42,544 nt of DNA from Irineochytrium annulatum (taxonomy: Eukaryota > Chytridiomycota > Chytridiomycetes > Chytridiales > Chytridiaceae). Under the pieces are notes generated by a model that worked only from the letters and a program-made list of their open reading frames with translations, was not told the origin of the DNA and ran no database searches. Shown here in pieces: positions 34,002-42,544 of this stretch. Location of the stretch: assembly GCA_027600665.1 (NCBI GenBank), contig JADGJL010000105.1:1-42544 (forward strand), read 5' to 3'. Numbering within the stretch: position 1 is the first letter of the stretch; every line of letters starts with the position of its first letter. A program made the translations under genes and the position numbers.

Positions 34002-35132
34002 ATGGTCTCGAATGCGGACATCAACTTCGCGGCTGTTTGCACGGTTTTCAGCATCTTTTCGATCCTCCTTGCCCTTGCTATCTGGCAATGGTGGAAAAAC
34101 AAGAAGGGCATCGTTCAAATCCTGAATGTGGTTCAAATCTTCGGTTTGTCCTGAGCCCGCGTCATTTGGAGTCTAGGCTCTTTGTTGACTTGACTATCTT
34201 TACAACAGTTGAATTCGTGTCGTACGGCCTTAGCATTACGTTCCGTTACAGACTTTTCAACGACTTCACCAGATGCGCCGTGTATCGGTGGACTATCAAC
34301 ATGGCGTTCCACCTGGGCTTCGTGTTAGCAATTGAGCTGCTCCTGGTAAGCTTTTTAGCGTGCAATACGCGTTCGGTCTTACGTTTGCGAAATGCCTGTG
34401 ACGCGCAGGTGATCAAAGCTCGCGCACTCTACCCGGATGCGAAGTCAAGCACGATAGTGGTGGCGCTCTGCTACTCGCTTGTTGCCGCCCGGGTCGCGAT
34501 CTCGCTGTGGTCGAACAGCATCAGCGTGACGACCTTGTCGGCGGTGGGCACCTGTTACACCTCCTACGACGCGTATTCGAACCTCGTCTCGTCGCTCTTC
34601 CGCGCCGCCGTCGAGCTCTTCATTTCGCTCATGTTCGTGTACCCGATCCTGCAGCATATCACGAAGATAAAGAGCGTTGACAAGGAGTCGAAGTCGTACA
34701 CTGTCTTGTTCTACACTCAGGTACTGGCGACGTTTAACATCCCGCGGACTAAACGTTCACTTTCAACCGTATGGAAACCAGCTCCTCAAGGACGGCGTTA
34801 TTTACCCGATGATCGTCTTCACGGCCAACGTTATCCTGAACGTCGTCCTGACATACCAACCCTCCCTCGCGGGGCTGCAGCAGATGATTTTCTGCATCTC
34901 AAACGTCATCACGTCCGGCTCCATCTTTCTGATGACCACCGGCGTTCAACGCGCAGCCGAATCGGCTCAAAATCGAGTTTCGGGGAGCAAGTTGAGGGGA
35001 TCTACGCCCAGCTCGAAGCAAGGAACAGTGGCAGGCTTGGCGCTAGGAAGCTCGGTTAACAATGAGCCGACTGTCGATCGGACATGCGAGAATGCTGGGC
35101 CCGTTTGCGTTGTGGTCGATGCGGCGATGTAG
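34002..35132 (+). CDS. Seven-helix membrane protein, tandem paralog B
   Basis: Four exons (34002-34143, 34209-34345, 34409-34720, 34782-35132) give 313 residues. The exon plan, intron phases and all family blocks match copy A: MVSNADINFAAVCTVF, VEFVSYGLSITF, DFTRCAVYRWTIN, KARALYPDAKSST, CYTSYDAYSNL, LFRAAVELFISL, LLKDGVIYP and FLMTTGVQRAAESAQ. By eye it is closer to copy A in the first helices and to copy C around DAYSNL and VILNVVLTY. The tail differs: it keeps NNEP but lacks the GSVKP motif found in A and C, and ends VVVDAAM. The second exon is 137 nt in all three genes. Confidence 0.85.
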
Positions 35133-36384
35133 TCTTAGCGCGGAAGTCTCTTCATGTAGTCTTTCTGGGGGAACGTTCTGCCTTCAATCTTTAGATCATA
35201 CGCTTATGTCGTGTTCATTCGCATATCTTCCTTTTGTTACATCATTGATAACGGGAAATGCCGTTCTTAGCACACCCCTCAGCTTAAATTGCGAACTTTT
35301 TTGTTGTAGATCGTCTGGGTGTGGAGAATTCAATGTCACACTCCTTAGCGGGCTCCGTTTCCATGGCCACCATCCCGTGTCCTGATGAGTCTGTATTTCC
35401 GGCACTTCAACTGGACATTTGGCTCATCCCGCATTGCAGTGCCGCTTGCCGAAATAGCCCACAAGAAGCTTTATTAAATGTCCAGGTTCAATTAATTAAC
35501 AAGAATTCTTACATTTTAAGTTTGAAAATAGTACTAGCAGGCAATAGCTCTCATTTTTGCTCATCAAGTATGCTCCTGATGCTGCAATTCAGACCGTCCG
35601 TCACATGCATACGTATTGCAGTACCAGAAGTGCTTTCAAAAAGTGATACCAATTGGAATGTTATTCTGACTACGGTATTTGCATTGACTTTAGTTGGAGT
35701 TGGCCTTATATTATGTCAGCTTACCAACCGCAGTTGCTTACACTCGTAAACCACCAAAGACGCACATACAGGGAGAAGGATTCCAATATCACTATTCCAT
35801 GGGATGCAAGGAGCTTAATACAACACCAGAAATTTTGAACGAAATTTCAACCACCCGCAAAGGCAATACGAAAAAACGATAATTTTCAGGTGAAGATAAA
35901 ACGTTCTTAGAAAATACAGGATACAACGAAACAGGGAAAAGTAAACAAAAACAAATAGGCACGACTATAAAAGCAAGCAAAAACTCGCTCAGCATCGAAT
36001 TAAGGAACATTCGGTTTAATTTTTGATGTCGGGCAGAAACAAACGGCGGTCGAATGGAAACAAAAAAATAAGGAAAAAAAAAATAAAAAATAAAACAAAC
36101 CCTTATCCACCGTGCAACCCTGGCAGTGAAGTCAAGAAAACAGAATTCAGAAGTAACAAGGGGTAAGGAGAGTGTAAGGATAGAATCGTGATATGTAATC
36201 AGAAGGGGTCAAAGCAGCGGGCCGGGCAAGCAGTGCGTCGGACGAACAAAGAAAAACACCAAACTTAAAGGGGTTACAAATAGAAAGTAGGAGCGTGGAG
36301 ATTATACGCCTGCAAGCGTCCTTCTAAACAAAAGTCATAACAAGATTCCCGTTAACTCCCCCCGCTCACGACAGCATGAGCAAC
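35133..36384. other. Convergent 3' region with A-rich tract
   Basis: About 1.25 kb between paralog B (+) and the SH3 gene (-). It is AT-rich, with an A-dominated stretch at about 36058-36102. A 142-codon plus-strand frame (35321-35749) ends in a hydrophobic segment that faintly resembles the first helix of the flanking family (see findings). No intact gene is recognised. Confidence 0.45.
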
Positions 36385-37991
36385 TTAGTTCATCGCGACT
36401 ACGCACGCCATTGGAAACGTGCCAACAAGGTGCGTCCTCATGTTTTCCCCCTTACCCCACCCGTCATCATACTGCGCCGTAAGCTCGATCACATCCCCAG
36501 GCCTGAGCTCGACCTCATCTGACAGCTGCGGATTGTACGCATGCTTGACCCTGTACGCGCTCGACGGCGCGGCCCCGGTGCCCGCAACAATCGCCCCTTG
36601 TCCAGCACCATACGGCGTCGGGTACGCGCCCTTGAGGGGCGCCTTCTCGTTACCCCTCATGCCGCCACCGGCAGCCCCGATGGGTGCTAAACCGGCGACT
36701 CGATTGTTGCGCCTAGCAGCGCGGGATCGAGAACCGCGGCAGAAGCAGCAGGCGCAGCAGGCGACAATCAGGAGGACGATGACGACGGCGACGACGATAA
36801 CAATGGCCTTGTTATTGTTCCAAACATTCTGGCCTTCGTTCTTCAGGTCCGTGACGGTGTCCTTCTGCGCGACGTTTAAGGCGGCCTTCGACTAAAAGAA
36901 AAGAGAAGTTTTAGCACAACTGGAACTACAATGCTGAGCAACGGAAGGCATACCGAGCCAGCGTAGACGGATGCGGAAAGCTCGCTCGACGAGCCCTCGT
37001 AGCCCTGGGCGACGGCCGCGGCAAACGCCTCGCAGCAGGGGTGGTCCGAGACTTCCTCGCAAAACGCGGCGGCGGCATCCAGATTGCCACCAAAACCTAT
37101 TTAATAAAAGGGTTAACATTAGAAAGCATGCTCTCACTAATCTATTCTAGCCGAATACGAACCGCAGGTGTAGAGGTCAGCGTCCACTCCGACGGTGCAG
37201 TCGTCGTGCCCGTACGTCGACCCCTCGAACTCCGACACGATCTTCTTGCACACGTCCTGCCCACCGGCCACCTCCGACCGGTGCCGGATCAGCTTATCTT
37301 CCTCCGTTTCCGGGCAGGCGCCGTAGTCCACAAAGAGACTCTCGACGGCCGCCCCATAATCATCGCACGTTTCGCTGCAGACGGGCTGATAGTCACCGGC
37401 CTTGCTCGACAGTTTCAACAGCGCGTCCTCGTTGCAACCGGCGGACGCGTCGAAGATGTCAAAGAGGCACAGATAAGTCCTCAGGAACTGGATGGGCTCG
37501 CCACCGTAGTCGCCGCATCCCGTGTAGTTGCCCAGGCTCTCTCCCAGGAGTTCACCACCGTAGGCCAGGTTCACGACAATGTCGTTCCACTCATCCGCAT
37601 TGCCAATGTGGCTGTCCAAGCCGTAGTTAAGCGTGATGGCGGTAGCGTTAATGAAGAAGCCCGACGTCCAGGGTGCGCAGGCGTGGGTCGCGTCGATCGG
37701 CAGGCATTCGGAGGGCTCTGAGTAGGAAGGGGTTGAGGAGGGCGGTGGAGAGTAAGCGGCGTCCTTGGCGGCGGCCTTGAAGAGGTTAAGGTGGGTGCCT
37801 CGATCTCTTCGGTTCAGAAATCGTCCGGCCGCGAAGGGGGCGACGGAAGCGGATGCGGGCGCTGCGGGGATGAGGATGGCGGCTGCGGAGGCGAGTGCCA
37901 GGGCAGAGATAGTTGATCGGCGGATGGAATTGGTAGGTTGGCGAACTGGCGATGCAGCCGCTGGCGCCGGCGGTGTTCTCCTCGAGCGCAT
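36385..37991 (-). CDS. Membrane-anchored Cys-rich protein with cytoplasmic SH3 domain
   Basis: Three exons (37991-37163, 37096-36954, 36891-36385) give 492 residues. A hydrophobic signal segment (ISALALASAAAILIPAAPASA) is followed by a Cys-rich ectodomain of about 280 residues. This includes SECLPIDATHACAPW, an NAT and an NYT sequon, CGDYGG, VCSETCDDYG and HPCCEAFAAAV. A single helix (AIVIVVAVVIVLLIVACCACCFC, about 352-375) leads to a basic juxtamembrane stretch (CRGSRSRAARRNNR) and a C-terminal SH3 domain, with YRVKHAYNPQLSDEVELRPGD, DDGWGKGEN and GTFPMACV. Cysteines next to the helix could be palmitoylated. The layout is receptor-like: extracellular sensing or wall contact outside, Pro-rich partner binding inside. 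No orthologue name is known to me. The ATG at 37991 is the first after an upstream frame without one. Confidence 0.85.
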
Positions 37992-38937
37992 AACGACTGC
38001 GACGGTTGAGACGGGATGCGGCTGGTGGGTATCGAGGCGACGAGGCGACGAGGTCCTTCGATCCTGATCGTCGCGGGCACGGCGATGGTTTGGTGGAGGT
38101 CTCTGTGGTGTCGCTGGGCTGTTGGAGACAAAGTGGGGAGGGATCAATTTCGTGTCTTCGACACTTCACCGAGACGGAAGGTGGCGGGGGTACCACGGCT
38201 CAGCGTTCTCACTCCCAACCAGCCTCGCTGGCTAATATCCTTCCTTAGCATTTCCAGCTATCCTAATTCTATTACATCCCGTCCTTGCTCCAGCATATTT
38301 TACGAAACTATTCTAGTGGTCTTCGACCTCACGTGAACGCGGGATGGAGGCCCGGTTGACTCTCAACGCTTACCTGGAGGTCTTGTCGACGCAATGGAGT
38401 TAACGGATGCCGAGATTTACGCGAGGCCGCGATGTCGACGGCCGTTATGAAGGATAATGAAAGATGGCAAGGATAGAACCCAAGCCTCCGTTTCCGTTTC
38501 ACTTTATTCGACATCGAAGGCAACTGCATCGCCTCACCGGCCCCCTCGCCTCTGCCGCTGTTGGCTGGGCACCTTCCTGCACATCTTCGACAGCAAACAT
38601 CGCACACCCTCACTTTGCAAACCTAACCTTGCAAACCTAACCAGCTGCCTCAACATGCAGATACACCATTTTTCTCCATCATATCAGCACAAAGTGACGT
38701 CTCTTTATTAGAAAAATCTTGATTGAATATTTCCAGAAAAGGGGTTAGGAATAACGTTATTATGTATTGCAGCCATTCGTCTCGTGCAAGGGAACATACA
38801 TCATGAGAGCCAAAAATAACTAAATCTTTTGGGTCAATTCATTCCATTGGAGTAATCGTACTTGGTGTAAAAGTTCTGCATCCAAAAAAGGGGGTAAGTA
38901 GATGACGCGAAATAGCAATGAAAGCAAAAACTCAAAA
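37992..38937. other. Intergenic region between CAF16 and the SH3 gene
   Basis: Both neighbours are on the minus strand, so this holds the SH3-gene promoter and the CAF16 3' UTR. The frame of the SH3 gene stays open upstream of its ATG to about 38147 but without an ATG. No gene is seen. Confidence 0.5.
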
Positions 38938-39978
38938 CTAAACCTCCTTCATCTTATCATTCAAATCCTCCCACTTGGTTCTCGGTTGCGCGTTCGCCTC
39001 CACGAGCCCCCTCGCGATCTTCTCCTTCCTTGTCTTATAATCCTCCCTTAACCATTTCTCCACTACCCTCAGCAGCGGCGAGTTATCAACCTCGATCAAC
39101 ATACCGCCCGCACCCTCCCTCCCCGCCCTGCTCAACGCCCGTTCCTCCTCCAGCTCGGGGAACCCGCCTTGCCCCATGACGTCCCGAACCTTCAGCATAA
39201 CGCCGTCGGCGATGTGCGCGACGTGTGTTGGCCAGCCGCCTAGGCCGTCGAAGATGTGGGTGGCGTAGACGATAGTGCAGGGCCGCGTCTGGGTCTCGGA
39301 GACGAGAAAGTCGAGGAGGTCGCGGCGGACGAGGACGTCGAGGTCGACAGTCACCTCGTCGAGGAGGAGAACGTCCCAGGGCTTCATGAGGCCGAGGACG
39401 ATCTGTACACGACGGCGTTGGCCGTCCGAGACCTCTGCGAGCGACGTTAGAGACGCTGAACTGCACAGATCAATAGACGCTGATCATTACCGTGCATGTG
39501 CCAATCCGGGTCAATGTCCATGATGTCCAGCAGTTGGGAACACCGTTCGGGGTGCTCCTGCGCGCCTAAAGACTTGAGCAGCCTCGCGACGGGGATATCC
39601 CTTCTCACAACCGGATTCATCGCCCACTCCGTTCCCAAATACGTAACGCCCTGACGCACCGACACGTGAGCAACTCACCCCCAAATCCTCCACCGTTCAA
39701 ACACGTACCAGATTGGACTCGAAGAACGGGTTCTTCCCCAACACCCTCACGCCCCCCTTGACCATGGTCTTCCCCGCCAGCAGCCTCAGGAGCGTCGACT
39801 TGCCGGCCCCGTTCGCGCCAACGAGTAGCGTGCGCGATCCACGCGCGAGGTCCAAGTTGACCCCATCGAGGGCCTTGTGGGCGCCGTTGAAGTCGAAGGT
39901 GAGGTCCCTGACCTCAATCGCGAGGTCCGTCGGGGGCAGGAGGGCCATCTGGGCGCGAATTTGCTGCGTGAGGGTCAT
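38938..39978 (-). CDS. CAF16: ABC-type ATPase CAF16 (CCR4-NOT associated)
   Basis: Three exons (39978-39709, 39650-39491, 39434-38938) give 308 residues; yeast Caf16 has 289. It is a soluble ABC ATPase without membrane domains that associates with the CCR4-NOT transcription/mRNA-decay complex. Seen in order: Walker A GANGAGKST (54-62), the family block GVTYLGTEWA, a non-standard signature VSDGQRRRVQ (145-154) in place of LSGGQ, Walker B VLLLDE (165-170) followed by VTVDLDVL, and the switch His203 in YATHIFDGL. The VSDGQ signature and TVDLD D-loop are characteristic of the CAF16/ABCI group rather than transporters. The first intron falls right after FFESNL and the second within the codon before the signature. 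Confidence 0.92.
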
Positions 39979-41108
39979 GGTTGGCGGGATTCTTGGCGCG
40001 TCGTGGGGGTTCGGACTGTTGGGTCGTTGTTCTTTATAACGACTTCTCCGGAACGTCCCCAGTCGGTTGGGACAGGGTGAGTAAGCAAGCTCCGATGGGA
40101 AGTGAGGCGATCTGGCAGCGCCGGAAGAACGATCGTTGGCAAAGGCGGGCGAGCGACAGGTGTTGGGGTTGTAGATGAAGATGACAAGTTCAATAAACCT
40201 GACAAATTTCCACTCCACTTGTACGTTATTTGTGCCCTCGTCTCTCCTTTGTCTTTTGGTTACTTCTTCCTTCTGCTTTTCTTGCTTCTCGCGTATCCAA
40301 AGCATTATCAGCGACAATGTATTCGGTTTTTAACAGCACGCATCAGATGGACTTGACTTGAGATGGTTCTTTCAGCACACACCAGCTGAAGTCCGGATTT
40401 GTCAGCCCACTTTCAAGCCTCGCAACCTCAGGGTTGTACCTTGACATCGAAGTAGACAGGGCTCCCACAGCACGATATCGAACTTCGATCGCATGCTGTG
40501 CGTTAACTTGTAGGACGTTTTGGACGCGAGCCCGCCGTTTGTCTTCCACACAATTGAGACTTTAAGGAGGAAAAGGTGCTCCTTCATTAGCACCGACGAG
40601 TTTTGCCTTGCGAGACAAGGCTGTTTGAATCAAGAAATCGTAGGATGCTAAATAGGCTTGCGAGCGAACCAACGGTGAACCAGCAGCAGGCTAGCAGGGG
40701 CCGCATGGCCTGATAAACGACAGACATTCCTGGTTTTGAAGGTATCTGAAGTGCTGGCAATGCCGTGCGCCCACCGCGAAAGAGCAACCAATCAACATCC
40801 CGAATGCTGGAACAAGACGAAGTGACGTTGACAAACCCTTGGAGTGAGAACTTGGAACTTTCGCGTTTCGTGTCAAGTGCGCCGAGCCCTGCGACGAAAT
40901 ACTCAAACGTGGGCATGTTGGAGGAAAATGCGCGTTATTGCAGGGTGTGGCAGATTCCGGAGTTCGAGCCTTATCGTTGACGGAGAAACTTGCAGCCATC
41001 AGGGGCCAACTCACCCTGCGACAACGCTGGACTGCTGCTCGTCATCCCCCGCTATCGCCGGTCCGGTACACCCTCAGGAATCTGGGTCAATAGAGTCCAG
41101 CACCAGCG
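39979..41108. other. Divergent intergenic region between CAF16 and paralog C
   Basis: This holds the promoters of CAF16 (-) and paralog C (+). A minus-strand frame at 40916-40587 starts with ATG and would encode 109 residues with one hydrophobic segment (PLLACCWFTVGSLASLFSIL), but nothing else supports it. No intact gene is called. Confidence 0.4.
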
Positions 41109-42509
41109 ATGGTTTCCAACGCTGACATCAACTTCGGGAGCGTATGCGTCGTCTTCGCCGTCTTCTCGGTCCTGCTCGTGCTCGCCCTCATCTCGTGGTG
41201 GAAGAACAAGAAGGGTATCGTTCGCGTCCTCAACCTCATCCAGATTTTCGGTATTATGCCATACTATTTCTTCCCCAACAGGACCTGACCTCGCTGACGC
41301 CTTTCTCGTATTAGTGGAATGGGCTTCGTATGGTCTCAACATCATCTTCCACTACCAACAATTTCAAGACTTCACGTCGTGCTCCGTGTATCGGTGGTCC
41401 ATCAACATAGCCTTCCACTACGGCTTTTGCCTCGCTATTGAGGTCTTGCTGGTGAGTTTACGCGCTCACGCGCTATCATCCTTCGACACACATGCTAAGC
41501 AACCACTTAACAGGTTATGAAAGCTCGCGCCTTGTACCCGGACTCGAAGTCGAGCCAAATGGTAGTGACACTTTGCTACACGCTCGTAGCCGTACGCGCC
41601 GCCTTGTCGATGTGGACCACCGCGCTCGGCAAGACAACCCTGACGGCGGGCAGCTGCTACACGGCGTACGATGCTTACTCGAACCTCGTCACGTCGCTCT
41701 TCCGCGCGTCCGTCGAGCTGTTCATCTCGATGATGTTCGTTTGGCCCATAGTCCAGCACATTAGGAAGCTGAAGCGCGTAAACGAGGAGGCTTCCTACAC
41801 TGTGTTGTTCTACACTCAGGTCTGTTTGGTTGTTTGTACTTCCGCGTCGAATACAGTCCCTGACATTCTTTTCTTTGAACAGCTCCTCAAAGACGGCGTC
41901 ATCTACCCCATGGTGACCTTCACCGCCAACGTGATCCTCAACGTCGTCCTAACCTACAACAAAGCACTCGGCCCTCTGACCCAATGCATCTTCGCCATCT
42001 CCAACGTCATCACTTGCGCTTCTATTTACCTCATGACCACGGGCGTCCAGCGCGCGGCTGAGAGCGCCCAGTCCCGCTCCTCCGAGAACGGCAAATCCAC
42101 CAAGGGCAACAGCTCCCGCGCCGCGCGTCTCCCGCAGCACGCCAACAAGAATAACGCCACCGCGGCCATGGGCTCCAACGGCACGGGCTCCACGCTCTCG
42201 AACTCAGGTACAGGCTTGCGGGGCTCGTCGTCGGGCAACGGAACGGGCCTGAGCAAGAGCTGGATCGTGACGGTGGGGAAGGGGAGTGTGAAGCCCGTCG
42301 AGGCGGAGTCGTACCAGCGGCAGGTGGACGAGGAGCCGTTCTACGCGTACGAGAGGGAGAGCAACGTGCGGTACCCACCGCCGGCGTTCGGGCAGCAGCA
42401 GATCCAGCAGCAACAGCAGCAGGGTGGGGGTTACCAGCAAGGATACTTGCAGGGACAGGCGCAGCGGTCGAACGAGTTCGATCGATATTATCCTGGGACC
42501 TCTTATTGA
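41109..42509 (+). CDS. Seven-helix membrane protein, tandem paralog C, long Gln-rich tail
   Basis: Four exons (41109-41250, 41315-41451, 41514-41819, 41883-42509) give 403 residues. Exon 1 has the same length as in copy B and exon 2 is 137 nt as in A and B. Predicted helices lie at about residues 10-31, 48-62, 76-95, 108-128, 148-172, 200-221 and 229-250. One conserved Cys precedes helix 3 (Cys70 in DFTSCSVYRW) and one lies between helices 4 and 5 (Cys141 in GSCYTAYD). The cytoplasmic tail is much longer than in A and B (about 150 residues), rich in Ser, Asn, Gly and Gln with a poly-Gln run. It carries GKGSVKP, which matches EGSVKP in copy A. Many Ser/Thr near basic residues make the tail a plausible phosphorylation target. 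Family unknown. Confidence 0.87.
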
Positions 42510-42529
42510 GAGGGATGGCCACTTGTCCG

Positions 42530-42544
42530 TTTTTTTTTTTTTTT
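42530..42544. repeat. Poly(T) run at the window edge
   Basis: At least 15 T residues run to the last base, about 20 bp after the stop codon of paralog C. The window may end at an assembly break in a homopolymer. Confidence 0.7.

Noticed and set aside
40587..40916. Minus-strand ATG frame of 109 codons with one hydrophobic segment
   Set aside because: Possible orphan gene, but no introns, homologue or promoter feature supports it.

Overview
The window reads as nuclear DNA of a flagellated (zoosporic) fungus, most likely a chytrid. It is intron-rich: introns run from 39 to 269 nt, most about 40-70, with GT..AG ends. The gene set mixes fungal signatures (an SKT5/CHS4-type chitin synthase regulator, CAF16, Azf1-like zinc fingers, a YPQ-type PQ-loop transporter) with genes of flagellated or animal-like lineages (CFAP61, an FRMD8-like FERM protein, TMEM18). 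No rRNA, tRNA, CRISPR array or transposon was recognised. Exon junctions were worked out by hand from splice signals, reading phase and remembered family sequences. No alignment was run.

Layout. 1-2003 (-): four-finger C2H2 factor, cut by the left edge. 2698-5449 (+): large protein with acidic head, coiled coil and about seven membrane segments. 5756-6197 (-): DPM2. 6764-11581 (-): CFAP61 in 22 exons. 12556-13844 (-): PQ-loop transporter. 14997-17631 (+): Tudor-like/RGG protein. 18169-19918 (-): group II PLP decarboxylase, divergent from TMEM18 at 20072-20881 (+). 21035-22034 (-): claudin/Sur7-like membrane protein. 22197-23030 (-): FKBP with a probable mitochondrial presequence, divergent from the FRMD8-like gene at 23136-25914 (+). 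26120-29244 (+): SKT5/CHS4-like Sel1 protein with a CaaX end. 29629-30450 (-): two-finger C2H2 factor with a disrupted 5' reading frame.

32360-42509 holds three paralogous genes on the + strand (32360-33560, 34002-35132, 41109-42509). They share one four-exon plan and encode a seven-helix membrane protein I cannot assign to a named family. Two minus-strand genes sit between the second and third copies: a membrane-anchored Cys-rich/SH3 protein (36385-37991) and CAF16 (38938-39978). The charge pattern of the paralogs and one conserved cysteine in each of two predicted outer loops resemble the layout of G-protein-coupled receptors. This family is the best candidate for an undescribed system here.

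Functional themes are surface and wall (SKT5-like regulator, SH3 anchor, claudin/Sur7-like protein, DPM2), the zoospore flagellum (CFAP61), transcription and chromatin (zinc fingers, Tudor-like protein, CAF16), and putative sensing (the seven-helix families). Apart from the tandem paralogs, neighbours show no obvious shared pathway.
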